Part shown: positions 18,302 to 26,702 of the stretch, one piece after another | Layout of the letters: each line of letters starts with the position of its first letter | How positions within the stretch are numbered: position 1 is the stretch's first letter | NCBI GenBank assembly: GCA_900100835.1 | Contig: FNCM01000010.1 | Location: 20,255 to 84,254 of the forward strand | Origin: Selenomonas sp. WCT3 | Lineage (GTDB): Bacteria > Bacillota > Negativicutes > Selenomonadales > Selenomonadaceae | Direction of reading: 5' to 3' | DNA length: 64,000 bases | Made by a program: the position numbers and the translations under genes | The notes under the pieces: model-generated | The model's input: the letters and a program-made list of their open reading frames with translations, nothing else | What the model was told of the DNA's origin: nothing | Database searches by the model: none

Positions 18302-18330
18302 ATGGTAGCATTACTGCTGTTTATTGTCAA
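18302..18330 (-). promoter_or_regulatory. Promoter of the riboswitch-btuF uptake operon
   Basis: Perfect -35 TTGACA (18325-18330 on the minus strand), 17-base spacer, -10 TACCAT (18302-18307, 4 of 6). It lies about 35 bases upstream of the aptamer and just after the cbiT stop. Confidence 0.7.
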
Positions 18331-18341
18331 ATTCTTTCCGA

Positions 18342-18920
18342 TTACTTTTTCCAACAAGTCACAATGTAAATCGGATTCTCGGCCTTCGCCATATCGTAGG
18401 AGCCAATGGACTTCAAGCGGCTCACCTGCACCTGTATCGCTTCATACTCATAAACGTCAGCATGCTGGCGCATATAATCAATTCCCTGCATCAAGGTCTG
18501 CACCGTAATGCAGTTTAACACAATGCGCCCCTCCGGTTTGAGCTTTGGCGTTACGGCATCGAGAATCTCCTCAAGTCTACTGCCACTGCCGCCAATCAAT
18601 ACCGTATCGACATCGGGAAGCGTATCGATGCCAGCGGGAGCCTCGGCTTCCTTGACCACCACATTGGAAACCATAAAGTTAGCAGCGTTAGCCCGAATAA
18701 GAGCGACTCCCTCCGGATTGCGTTCCAAGGCGTAAACCGTCCCCTGGGGTGCTAACCGCGCTGCCTCCACCGACAGCGACCCCGTACCGGCTCCAATATC
18801 GTAAACCACAGCATCCGGTTTAATCCGCGCCTTAGCCAAACTCAAAATGCGAATCTCCTGTTTTGTCATCGGCACATTCTTGCGGATAAAAGCCTCATCA
18901 TCAATTCCCAAATAATTCAT
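18342..18920 (-). CDS. cbiT: Cobalt-precorrin-6B C15-methyltransferase (decarboxylating)
   Basis: 192-residue Rossmann-fold SAM methyltransferase. It methylates C15 and decarboxylates the C12 acetate side chain. CbiT signs are the N-terminal IDDEAFIRKNVPMTKQEIR and the SAM motif VYDIGAGTGSLSVEAA (about 39-54), then NPEGVALIRANA and VLIGGSGSRLEEIL. It stands alone, with its own promoter, 4.1 kb away from cbiE, with which it is often fused or adjacent in other genomes. Confidence 0.95.
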   Translation of the reverse strand: MNYLGIDDEAFIRKNVPMTKQEIRILSLAKARIKPDAVVYDIGAGTGSLSVEAARLAPQGTVYALERNPEGVALIRANAANFMVSNVVVKEAEAPAGIDTLPDVDTVLIGGSGSRLEEILDAVTPKLKPEGRIVLNCITVQTLMQGIDYMRQHADVYEYEAIQVQVSRLKSIGSYDMAKAENPIYIVTCWKK

Positions 18921-18962
18921 CCGAAGACCTCCATTACTTGCCCAACATATTACTCTGTGCTA

Positions 18963-18991
18963 ATCTTAGCAGATTCCCCCTTAAACCTCAA
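18963..18991 (-). promoter_or_regulatory. Promoter of cbiT
   Basis: -35 TTGAGG (18986-18991), 17-base spacer, -10 TAAGAT (18963-18968) on the minus strand. It lies in the 91-base gap between bioA and cbiT, so cbiT need not be read from the biotin operon. Confidence 0.6.
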
Positions 18992-19011
18992 TGCTTGGGC
19001 AAAATGTCTCC

Positions 19012-20361
19012 TCATTTTCCCAGTATATCCACCATGGCCTGCTGCGCCATTTCAATGGCTAACGTGAGTTCTTCCCGCGTTATATTGAGCGGCGGATTGA
19101 AGTAAAGCACATCCCCTAGCGGCCGCAGCACTAAGCCATACTGCAACGCCTTTTTATAAATGGCATAGCCCGTGCGCTTTGCCTCGGCAAACGGTTCTTT
19201 GCTTTCCGGATTTTGGACAAGTTCAATGGCGTGAATCAAGCCGATGTGACGGATTTCTCCAACATTTTTGTGATGGCCAAAGGCTTTTTCCATCTCAACC
19301 GTCAGCCACTTCGCATTTTCGCCTGCCGTTTCCAGCACCTGCTGCTCGCGGAAAATTTTCTGCACGGCCAGCGCTGCCGCACACCCCAAAGGATTGCCTG
19401 CATAGGTATGACTGTGCATAAACGCCCGGCCTTCACTGTAATCCGCATAAAAGGCGTCATAAATCTCTTCGCTGACACAGGTCACCGACATCGGCAGGTA
19501 TCCGCCTGTAAGCCCTTTGGAAATGCACATAATATCCGGACTGATACCGGCCTGCTCGCAGGCAAACATTGTTCCCGTGCGGCCAAAGCCCGTAGCAATC
19601 TCATCAAGAATCAGCTTCACATCGTATTTATCACATAGCGCGCGCAGTTTCTTCAGGTAAAGCGGCGGATAAATGCGCATGCCGGCACTTCCCTGCAGCA
19701 AAGGCTCCGCAATCATGGCCGCCGTCTCATGACCATGCGCGGCAAAAGCCGTCTCCGCCTTTTCAAAGCATTCACACTGACAGCATTCCCGCGTCTTGCC
19801 ATAAGGACAGCGATAACAGTCCGGAGCTTCAATATGGATGTTATCCATCATCATCGGCTGGTATAGCTTTGCATAGAGGTCCAAACTCCCCACGGAAAGC
19901 GCCCCGATGGTTTCCCCATGATAGCCTTCCGTGAGGCACATGAAGCGTTTTTTCTCGGGCTTTCCTCCCTGCTGATAGAATTGAAACGCCATTTTCAGCG
20001 CACATTCTACCGCCGCCGAGCCGTTGTCATTGAAATGAAACTTCTGGATTCTTGGCGGGGTTATTTCATTTAACTGCTCAGCCAGTTCGATGGCAGGCTT
20101 ATGGCTAAAATTGGCAAAAATAACGTGTTCCAGCTTATCCAGCTGTTCTTTTATTCCTGCATTGATTTCCCGATTGCAATGGCCCAAAAGATTTGCCCAC
20201 CAGGAACTGACGATATCCAAATATTTCTTGCCGTAAATATCATACAGCCATACGCCTTCGCCATGGTCGATGACCATGGGCGGCAGAGTCTCATAATCTT
20301 TCATCTGGGAACAGGGATGCCAAATCAAAGCCAAATCCCGCTCTTCTAATGTCTTCTGCAT
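19012..20361 (-). CDS. bioA: Adenosylmethionine-8-amino-7-oxononanoate aminotransferase
   Basis: PLP-dependent class III aminotransferase, 449 residues. It converts KAPA to DAPA with SAM as amino donor. Seen: the N-terminal IWHPCSQMKDYE (BioA type), SWWANLLGHCN, LILDEIATGFGRTG and the PLP lysine in CISKGLTGGYLPM. A cysteine-rich insert (CYRCPYGKTRECCQCECF, about residues 183-200) might be a metal-binding loop; it also occurs in some clostridial BioA. Third gene of bioY-bioD-bioA, 11 bases after bioD. bioB and bioF are not in the window. Confidence 0.94.
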   Translation of the reverse strand: MQKTLEERDLALIWHPCSQMKDYETLPPMVIDHGEGVWLYDIYGKKYLDIVSSWWANLLGHCNREINAGIKEQLDKLEHVIFANFSHKPAIELAEQLNEITPPRIQKFHFNDNGSAAVECALKMAFQFYQQGGKPEKKRFMCLTEGYHGETIGALSVGSLDLYAKLYQPMMMDNIHIEAPDCYRCPYGKTRECCQCECFEKAETAFAAHGHETAAMIAEPLLQGSAGMRIYPPLYLKKLRALCDKYDVKLILDEIATGFGRTGTMFACEQAGISPDIMCISKGLTGGYLPMSVTCVSEEIYDAFYADYSEGRAFMHSHTYAGNPLGCAAALAVQKIFREQQVLETAGENAKWLTVEMEKAFGHHKNVGEIRHIGLIHAIELVQNPESKEPFAEAKRTGYAIYKKALQYGLVLRPLGDVLYFNPPLNITREELTLAIEMAQQAMVDILGK

Positions 20362-20372
20362 GTTTCTCCCTC

Positions 20373-21059
20373 TTATTCGTATAGTCCTTTCAACACCTCG
20401 ACCCGAATGTCGAGGTCTCTATCGCCTTTTTTTACATAGGCCAATACCTTAACCCCCGTCATTTCCTCAATCATCCTAGCATTATCCTCCTGCATGATGT
20501 CCTGAGGAAGATAGTTGTTAAAGACAATCCCCCGTATAGGAATCCCCCTTGCCCGCAGGTGTTCAATCGTGAGCACCGCACTATTGATGGTTCCTAGTCC
20601 CGCATCGGCCACAATCAGCACGCCAAGGTTCAAGTGCTTTACCAAATCATCTAGAACCATATGCTGCGACTCATCCCAGCGAAGGGGACAGATGATACCG
20701 CCGCTGCCCTCCATTGTCAAGTATTCATATTTCTCCTTGGCCCGGCGATAATCGGTTTCCACCCGTCCAAAGTTGATGGGTTCCCTATTGATCTTCGCGG
20801 CCAAGTGGGGCGAAACGGCCTCTTCATAAATGTACGAGACGAGATTGGATGCTTCTTCGCCAATACCAGCCACTTTTTTGACATAAAGCGCATCCCCTGG
20901 CTGAAGTTCTCCTCCTTCATCGCGAACGGCTCCTGACAGGGCGGCTTTATAGTAGCCGCCATTTAGCCCCGCATCCCGAAGCTTTTTGACAATCAATGCC
21001 GTTACATAGGTCTTGCCAATATCCGTTCCTGTTCCCGTAATGAATAACGCCTTTCCCAT
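20373..21059 (-). CDS. bioD: Dethiobiotin synthetase
   Basis: ATP-dependent ring closure of DAPA to dethiobiotin. About 228 residues from the ATG at 21059, which has GGAGG 7 bases upstream; a GTG two codons earlier is also open. The P-loop FITGTGTDIGKTYV lies at about 6-19, GYYKAALSG follows, and YLTMEGSGGI carries the second conserved motif. The stop of bioY lies within the ribosome-binding region, so the two genes are probably coupled. Confidence 0.94.
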   Translation of the reverse strand: MGKALFITGTGTDIGKTYVTALIVKKLRDAGLNGGYYKAALSGAVRDEGGELQPGDALYVKKVAGIGEEASNLVSYIYEEAVSPHLAAKINREPINFGRVETDYRRAKEKYEYLTMEGSGGIICPLRWDESQHMVLDDLVKHLNLGVLIVADAGLGTINSAVLTIEHLRARGIPIRGIVFNNYLPQDIMQEDNARMIEEMTGVKVLAYVKKGDRDLDIRVEVLKGLYE

Positions 21060-21061
21060 GC

Positions 21062-21658
21062 TCACGCCTCCCTTGCCGCTTCGCTGGTTTCACGGACAGT
21101 CTGATCCTCCATCAGCCAAAGACCCGCACGGTAGCAGCGCAAGGCCAGCCCTGCCGCAGCCATGCAGAGAAGAAAATCTGGACCAGCCTGCAATATACCG
21201 CAGTAAAAAATAGCAGCCCAAAGGGCAATCGGAGCATCCACCACATAATTGGAAAAGAAATAAAACCAGCTGATTCCTAGCAAATAGACAATGACCATTC
21301 CCCCGAAATTCACGACCAGCAGAGAGGGAAAAGAACGCTTGCGGAGTTTTCGCGAAAATTTCCCGCAGAACCAGGCCTGCCACACAAAGCCTAACAGATA
21401 ACCAAAGGTGGGCTGCAATACATAGGCCGGGCCACCACCTGAGGCGAACACTGGAACCCCCATGAGCCCCAATACAATATATGCTATTACGGCCACAGCT
21501 CCTAAACGGGCTCCCAATATAAGCCCAGCCAGCAGCGTAAACAAAAACTGCAGCGTGTAGACATCGGTTCCCACCGGAATCCGCACAAAGGTGCCGATAG
21601 TAATCAGGGCAATGAAAAGGGCACAGATTATCATTTCCCGCAGCTTGAGTTTTTTCAT
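21062..21658 (-). CDS. bioY: Biotin transporter, S component
   Basis: About 198 residues, six hydrophobic segments; substrate-specific component of an ECF-type biotin importer. Typical BioY stretches are TIGTFVRIPVG, YTLQFLFTLLAGLILG and the motif GLMGVPVFASGGGPAYVLQPTFGYLLGF (shown in part; about 78-105). The ATG at 21658 has AGGAG 9 bases upstream, better than the ATG at 21667. No EcfA or EcfT gene is nearby. First gene of the biotin operon. Confidence 0.93.
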   Translation of the reverse strand: MKKLKLREMIICALFIALITIGTFVRIPVGTDVYTLQFLFTLLAGLILGARLGAVAVIAYIVLGLMGVPVFASGGGPAYVLQPTFGYLLGFVWQAWFCGKFSRKLRKRSFPSLLVVNFGGMVIVYLLGISWFYFFSNYVVDAPIALWAAIFYCGILQAGPDFLLCMAAAGLALRCYRAGLWLMEDQTVRETSEAAREA

Positions 21659-21696
21659 AAACAACATCTCCTAATCGAAATAAACCTACAGACATT

Positions 21697-21725
21697 AGCA
21701 TACGACTCTCATAATTAATTGTCAA
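21697..21725 (-). promoter_or_regulatory. Promoter of bioY-bioD-bioA
   Basis: -35 TTGACA (21720-21725), 17-base spacer, -10 TATGCT (21697-21702) on the minus strand. The -35 is covered by the BirA-like operator described separately. Confidence 0.7.
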
Positions 21726-21752
21726 CCAATAAGTTATTAATAAGTTTACTAA
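21718..21752. promoter_or_regulatory. BirA-like biotin operator
   Basis: Imperfect inverted repeat ATTGTCAACC-N15-AGTTTACTAA, close to the known bacterial BirA operator (TTGTAAACC with an inverted partner about 15-16 bases away). It overlaps the -35 of the bioY promoter, the right place for repression by biotin-loaded BirA. Repressor identity is inferred; birA is not in the window. Confidence 0.6.
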
Positions 21753-21805
21753 TTGTAAAACATTATTAACACTTTATCCCAGGTCTTATCCCTTTCAAAT
21801 ATATT

Positions 21806-21833
21806 TTGTAGTATTCTTGTAACATTTTATAGT
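21806..21833 (+). promoter_or_regulatory. Possible promoter of the asparaginase gene
   Basis: TTGTAG (21806-21811), 16-base spacer, TATAGT (21828-21833), in an AT-rich stretch. Diverges from the bioY promoter; the gap 21659-21904 holds only these sites. Confidence 0.45.
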
Positions 21834-21904
21834 TTTTTGTAGTCGCCAACTAAAATTATTTATGGGTTCATAATAAAAACTTATTATCAGAAAGGGTGTT
21901 GTGT

Positions 21905-22972
21905 ATGAAAATGAAACGTCCATTGGTGGCCATGATGTTGGCCGCTATGATGGTCAGCGGCCAAGGGTATGCTGGTGCTGCCGACAAACCAGATGTCAAA
22001 GTTCTGGCAACCGGGGGAACGATTGCCGGAAGTGCTGCTTCGGACACCAAGACCACCGGTTATAAGGCCGGTGCCCTCGGCATCGATACGTTATTAAATG
22101 CCGTTCCCGAAGCCAAGAATTACGCGGACTTGTCCGGAGAGCAGATTTGCAGCATCGACAGCAAAGATATGACCGATGATATCTGGCTCAAACTGGCAAA
22201 ACGCTGCAATGCACTGCTTAGCGATAAAAAAGTTGATGGCATTGTTATCACCCATGGCACCGATACGCTGGAAGAAACGGCTTACTTCCTGAACCTTACG
22301 GTTAAGAGCAATAAACCAGTAGTCATTACCGGTGCCATGCGTCCGGCTACCGCCATCAGCGCCGATGGCCCGATGAATCTTCTGAATGCCGTTCGCATCG
22401 CAGCCGACAAAAAATCCGCCGGCCGCGGGGTGCTGGTGGCGCTCAATGACCAGATTGATGCAGCCCGCAATGTCACCAAGACGAATACTACTTCCGTCAA
22501 CACCTTCCAGTCTCCACTGTTTGGATCCCTTGGCGTAGTTAACGACGGAATCCCTGAGTTCTATGGCCAGACCACCAGACTCAACACGGTTAAGTCAGAA
22601 TTTGACGTGTCAAAACTCGACAAGCTCCCCTATGTCAAAGTCATCTACGGCACGGCTAATGACGATGCACTGTTTGTCGACGCCGCCATCAAAGCTGGTG
22701 TAAAAGGCATCGTCTATGCGGGTACGGGCAATGGCTCCGTCCATAAGGACGCCGAAAAAGCTCTGGCCAAAGCCAGCGAAGCGGGCATTGTCGTCGTCCG
22801 CAGCACGCGCCTTGTTTCCGGTTCCGTCATCCCCGCCGAGCAGTCCTACATCGACGAGCATTTCATCGACGGCGATTCCTTAAACCCACAGAAATGCCGT
22901 ATCCTACTGCAGCTGGCTTTGACTAAGACCCACGACCTAAAAGCCATCCAGGAAATGTTCCACAAATATTGA
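21905..22972 (+). CDS. ansB: Type II (secreted) L-asparaginase
   Basis: Hydrolyses asparagine to aspartate and ammonia. About 355 residues from the ATG at 21905 (AAAGGG upstream; an in-frame GTG at 21896 lies within that site). A signal peptide of about 23-26 residues (ending YAGA-ADK) sends it to the periplasm. Both catalytic threonine motifs are intact: LATGGTIAGSA near the N-terminus and VITHGTDTLEETA in the middle. It is a single-gene unit, opposite in direction to its neighbours, with a strong terminator after it. Confidence 0.95.
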   Translation: MKMKRPLVAMMLAAMMVSGQGYAGAADKPDVKVLATGGTIAGSAASDTKTTGYKAGALGIDTLLNAVPEAKNYADLSGEQICSIDSKDMTDDIWLKLAKRCNALLSDKKVDGIVITHGTDTLEETAYFLNLTVKSNKPVVITGAMRPATAISADGPMNLLNAVRIAADKKSAGRGVLVALNDQIDAARNVTKTNTTSVNTFQSPLFGSLGVVNDGIPEFYGQTTRLNTVKSEFDVSKLDKLPYVKVIYGTANDDALFVDAAIKAGVKGIVYAGTGNGSVHKDAEKALAKASEAGIVVVRSTRLVSGSVIPAEQSYIDEHFIDGDSLNPQKCRILLQLALTKTHDLKAIQEMFHKY

Positions 22973-23010
22973 TTTTTGAGGATAAGCACTTCTTCTCATT
23001 CCCCAAAAAG

Positions 23011-23053
23011 AAAGGTCCATTGACTCGAGCCAAGAGTCAATGGACCTTTTTTT
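23011..23053. terminator. Bidirectional terminator between ansB and cbiE
   Basis: 16-base-pair hairpin AAAGGTCCATTGACTC / GAGTCAATGGACCTTT with a 7-base loop, followed by eight T on the plus strand and T-rich sequence on the minus strand. It serves the convergent ansB and cbiE. Confidence 0.93.
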
Positions 23054-23066
23054 TAATTGCCGAGGA

Positions 23067-23717
23067 TTAACCTTCCACAAGCAAAATGCCGTTTTTCGCC
23101 TCGGGATAGTTTTCTGCCTCCCTAAGCCGTATGGTCACTACCTTTTCATCGTCATAGGACAGCCGCGTGCAAATGTGAAGCTTTGCCTCCCCAGGCCAGC
23201 CGCATTCCATCAAAATGAGTGGTATCGTTCGCGAGGTGAATTTCGCATCGGTCAACATGCCCATAACTGCCCCCTTCTGATACAAAAGGGCCGATCGTTC
23301 CGGCTGACGCCCATGGAAGCTCACCAAGCGAGCATCATGCCAGGGAAGATTCATTCGGGCAAAGGCCAGCTGCATGGCACTAATTCCCGGAATAACCCGG
23401 ATGCACTCTGACGGAAATTTTCGCTTAATCGCATCCAGCAACGAATAATAGCCAGGATCTCCCGACACCATGACCACCACATCACGTTCATGGAGTTCTT
23501 CTTGGATAAAGGCCATCACGGCCTCAATGTCCCGGGTCACCGCCATGATATGTTGCCCGGCACCATCGCTGGCCGCATATTGGGCCAGTGCCCGCCGACC
23601 TCCCACCAGGGCTTTTGCCCCGGCAATTGCCTTGCAGGCGGCTGGTACCAGATAATCCGGATTGCCCGGACCAATTCCAGCAACAATAATCTTATGCACT
23701 ACTCCGGTATGTTCCAT
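23067..23717 (-). CDS. cbiE: Cobalt-precorrin-7 C5-methyltransferase
   Basis: 216-residue SAM methyltransferase of the corrin family. The SAM motif VAGIGPGNPDYLVPAA lies at about 12-27, with LVGGRRALAQYA and VVMVSGDPGYYSLLDAI. The C-terminus ends in an ENYPEAKNGILLVEG stretch typical of CbiE. The ATG at 23717 lies inside the 3' end of cbiD but has GGGGAGG 7 bases upstream, so it is preferred over the GTG at the cbiD stop. It lacks the CbiT domain, which is encoded separately at 18.3 kb. Confidence 0.94.
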   Translation of the reverse strand: MEHTGVVHKIIVAGIGPGNPDYLVPAACKAIAGAKALVGGRRALAQYAASDGAGQHIMAVTRDIEAVMAFIQEELHERDVVVMVSGDPGYYSLLDAIKRKFPSECIRVIPGISAMQLAFARMNLPWHDARLVSFHGRQPERSALLYQKGAVMGMLTDAKFTSRTIPLILMECGWPGEAKLHICTRLSYDDEKVVTIRLREAENYPEAKNGILLVEG

Positions 23718-24811
23718 CCAAATGCCTCCCCAATTTCTCTGGCCGTATCATCCATCCCCAATAACTTACCCTGCAAAGTTACCATAACCGTTCCAACTTT
23801 CATTTTTCCAAACAGATAGCGCTCTGCCCTGGCGCTGGCCCGCTTGGCCAGCGTCCGGCAAACCCTTTCCTTTAGTCCCGCCTGTTCTAACACCACTAGC
23901 GCATCTTCGGTGGTATTGGCGGCCAGCAACTGCTGCACCTTTTCCTGGCTTAAGCCGGCCGCTGCAGCATAAGCGGCCATGGTCTCGAGCCGTCCATCGG
24001 CGATGCGGTTGTGGGTATAAAAAACACCGGCGGCCACTTTGCTGAGCTTACCAATATGGCCAAAGAGCAGCACTTTCTCCACCTGGCGCTCCGCCGCCGC
24101 ATCGAGCATAAAGCCGATAAAGTTGCTGGTCTGCACCATAGCCGCCCGGGGCAGCTTCCAAGCCGTAGCAATCCGCTCGCCGATCTTGCCTGGAACGAAT
24201 ATCAGCTCACGAAAACCTGCGGCCTTCGCCACATCAATTTGCGGCACCAAGGAATTCTTAAAGCCCTCCTCCGACATAGGCCGCAATACCCCGGTGGTGC
24301 CAATAACCGAAAGCCCACCCTCAACGCCGAGAATCGGATTCAGTGTCTGCTTGGCAAGTTCCACCCCGGCAGGAATGGAGATGGTCACCTCCAAGGGCAC
24401 GTCTTCTCGCCCCAGCACCTCCGATACCACATTGCGGATTAACTGCCGCGGTCCGGGATTAATGGAAGGTTCCCCCACCGGCACGGACAAGCCTGGCTTC
24501 GTCACCGTGCCAATGCCCTGCCCAGCTTTAAAAACCAACGCTGGTTTTTGACCGGTCAAATGACGGGTCAAGGTAAAGACCGAAACACCATTGGTAATGT
24601 CCGGGTCATCACCGGAAAATTTCACCACCTCAGCCAACAAGCCGCCATCGGTTTCCTGCACCCCTTTTATCGGGATGGTAAGCTGCGTTCCATCCAATGC
24701 CGTAAGCTCCACCACCTGCCAACTTTCACCGGCTTCGTAAAGCAGAGCGGCCTTTACGCCAGCTGCTGCGCAAGCGCCAGTCGTATACCCACTGCGCAGT
24801 TTCTTTTCCAT
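23699..24811 (-). CDS. cbiD: Cobalt-precorrin-5B C1-methyltransferase
   Basis: 370 residues, specific to the anaerobic cobalamin pathway. The N-terminal LRSGYTTGACAAAGVKAALL is the clear CbiD signature, followed by FSGDDPDITNGV, the loop GEPSINPGPRQLI and GTTGVLRPMSEEGF. It precedes cbiE with a 19-base overlap. The upstream gap of 61 bases holds a hairpin but no clear promoter, so it may be read from the UPF0104 gene upstream. Confidence 0.95.
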   Translation of the reverse strand: MEKKLRSGYTTGACAAAGVKAALLYEAGESWQVVELTALDGTQLTIPIKGVQETDGGLLAEVVKFSGDDPDITNGVSVFTLTRHLTGQKPALVFKAGQGIGTVTKPGLSVPVGEPSINPGPRQLIRNVVSEVLGREDVPLEVTISIPAGVELAKQTLNPILGVEGGLSVIGTTGVLRPMSEEGFKNSLVPQIDVAKAAGFRELIFVPGKIGERIATAWKLPRAAMVQTSNFIGFMLDAAAERQVEKVLLFGHIGKLSKVAAGVFYTHNRIADGRLETMAAYAAAAGLSQEKVQQLLAANTTEDALVVLEQAGLKERVCRTLAKRASARAERYLFGKMKVGTVMVTLQGKLLGMDDTAREIGEAFGWNIPE

Positions 24812-24840
24812 GGGCTCACCTTCTCATCTTTCCTATAAAC

Positions 24841-24872
24841 AGAATGCCTTCTTCTCCAGAAGAAGGCATTTT
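24841..24872. terminator. Hairpin between the UPF0104 gene and cbiD
   Basis: Arms AATGCCTTCTTCT and AGAAGAAGGCATT with a 2-3-base loop. The T-run (TTTTTT) lies on the plus strand; on the minus strand, the direction of both genes, the hairpin is followed by CTGTTTA, so it may only weaken transcription. Confidence 0.6.
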
Positions 24873-25862
24873 TTACTTATTCAACTGCCGATTCAGGAAG
24901 TCGCGGCCAAATACAGTCAGCGTGTAATACAAGCCAATCAGAAAGGGAATGTATTCGGCGATAAGCCGCCAGCATACGGCAATTATCCCCACGGTACCTG
25001 CCGGCACCGTTTCGCTGAACAGATAGACGAAACCACCTTCCGCCACCCCGGAACCTCCAGGCGTCGGCGTGAAATAGAGCAGCATATTCAAGAAAATCAT
25101 ACGCCCCATTACCGTATACCAATCGGCATCGGTTACCCCAAGTCCTAAGAGCAGGCAGGGCACGATGGCATAGATGCACAAAAGATTCAAGCCCGACTCG
25201 GCAAATACCAGCAGCATGCACTTAGGCGCCTTCGACAACAGGCTAATGGCACACTTGGTATCGCGATAGAAGGCAAACACCTTGCGGCGGCGCTGATTCT
25301 TCATGCCTTTAGTAACCTTCATCACCACGTAATCGAGATACCCACGGCGGGCACCGATGACGATGACCAAAATGACCACAAAGGCCGTAAGGGTAATCCC
25401 CATCAACGTGGTATTGGACACGCCGGGCAGAATCCCCTCATCGTGCAGGAATATAAATGGCATACAAAGTACCAGGAAAAAAATCGACAACAGGGTACGC
25501 ACAATGACCAGTACCGTTGCCTTTCCCGTTGGTACGCCGGCATGACGCAGGAACATCAGCTGAGCCACCGCCCCGCCGGTTGCGCCTGGCGTCAACAATG
25601 CCAGAAAGTAATTGCCAAATACCACCTGTACCGCCTGGTACAGGGTTATTTTCTCATTTGAAATTTTTACCATATGCATCAAGCGGCTGCCATCAAAAAA
25701 CATGCCAAGACTGACTGCCAGCACCGCCAATACAATCGACCACGGCTGAAACTTGTCCAGATTTTGCAAGGTATTGATATCCACCGTCGAATAAATGACG
25801 ATGCCAGAAATAACCAGCACCAGCAAAATCAAAAACACAAACCGCTTATAAAATTTATTCAT
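24873..25862 (-). CDS. UPF0104 (YbhN/AglD-like) multi-pass membrane protein
   Basis: 329 residues with about seven or eight membrane segments. Family signs are the conserved FGNYFLALLTPGATGGAVAQLMFLRHAGV (about residues 87-115, shown in part) and FTPTPGGSGVAEGGF near the C-terminus. Members of this family (related to the MprF flippase domain) are thought to move lipids or glycolipids across the membrane; the substrate here is unknown. It is last in the long wall/translation cluster, 28 bases after folE2, and cbiD follows. Confidence 0.82.
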   Translation of the reverse strand: MNKFYKRFVFLILLVLVISGIVIYSTVDINTLQNLDKFQPWSIVLAVLAVSLGMFFDGSRLMHMVKISNEKITLYQAVQVVFGNYFLALLTPGATGGAVAQLMFLRHAGVPTGKATVLVIVRTLLSIFFLVLCMPFIFLHDEGILPGVSNTTLMGITLTAFVVILVIVIGARRGYLDYVVMKVTKGMKNQRRRKVFAFYRDTKCAISLLSKAPKCMLLVFAESGLNLLCIYAIVPCLLLGLGVTDADWYTVMGRMIFLNMLLYFTPTPGGSGVAEGGFVYLFSETVPAGTVGIIAVCWRLIAEYIPFLIGLYYTLTVFGRDFLNRQLNK

Positions 25863-25890
25863 GCAAACCGTCCCTTAGGATAGCTTTTCA

Positions 25891-26679
25891 TCAAGCCAAC
25901 GTTTCCTCATGCGAAGCATACGCGCTGTGATTGTGGATGGATTCATAGTTCTCACATTCTACGGAGAACCAAGCCAGCCCCTCCAGCCCGCGCATGACCA
26001 GCACGGTATCGCGAAGAATATCTTCAACAAATTTCGGATTCTCATAAGCTGCTTCCGTGACAAATTTTTCATCTTCACGCTTCAGCAGCGGATAGATTGG
26101 CGAAGAACCCTGCTTTTCCACCAGTTCTGCCAAATCCTCGATATAGATACACTCCACACCCTTTTGAAACCGCAGCTGAATCCGGGCTACCGAACGCTGA
26201 TTATGAGCTCCATACTGGGAAATTTCCTTACTGCAGGGGCATAAGGAGGTAAAGGGTACCTCGACCCCCAGCTGAAATTCCAACTCGCCGCCCCGCTCTT
26301 TCCGGCCCATAAAACAACAGTCCAAATCCAGTACCGATTTCCGTCCGCTGACCGGAGCAGTCTTTTCCACGAAGTATTTAAAGTTAAGCTCCACCTCTGC
26401 CGACTTTGCATCCAACCGATCCAAAGCCTCCATCAGCATCTTGTCCATCTCCGGCTCAGCTAATGGCTTCTGACTCCAAGGCATGAGGATTTCCAAGAAA
26501 CGGCTCATATGCGTTCCCTTGTATTCGCTGGGCAAAGCTACCGTGAAGCGTATGCGGGCCAACACCTGCTGGAACCCGCCTTCTTTTGTTTTGATCAGGA
26601 ATGGCAAATGGGCGTCCTTGATTCCGACGCGCTGTATGGCAATCCCCCGGGCATCTTCCCGGTTTTGTACATCCTGCAT
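25891..26679 (-). CDS. folE2: GTP cyclohydrolase I, type IB (FolE2)
   Basis: Makes dihydroneopterin triphosphate from GTP for folate or queuosine. About 262 residues from the ATG at 26679 (GAGGAA upstream). FolE2 features are the N-terminal VQNREDARGIAIQRVGI, the region VEVPFTSLCPCSKEISQYGAHNQRS with the conserved metal cysteine and glutamate, and the C-terminal NYESIHNHSAYA. It is a metal-flexible enzyme unrelated in sequence to FolE. 24 bases after rpe. Confidence 0.94.
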   Translation of the reverse strand: MQDVQNREDARGIAIQRVGIKDAHLPFLIKTKEGGFQQVLARIRFTVALPSEYKGTHMSRFLEILMPWSQKPLAEPEMDKMLMEALDRLDAKSAEVELNFKYFVEKTAPVSGRKSVLDLDCCFMGRKERGGELEFQLGVEVPFTSLCPCSKEISQYGAHNQRSVARIQLRFQKGVECIYIEDLAELVEKQGSSPIYPLLKREDEKFVTEAAYENPKFVEDILRDTVLVMRGLEGLAWFSVECENYESIHNHSAYASHEETLA

Positions 26680-26702
26680 ATCCGCTTTCCTCACTGACCG
26701 AA

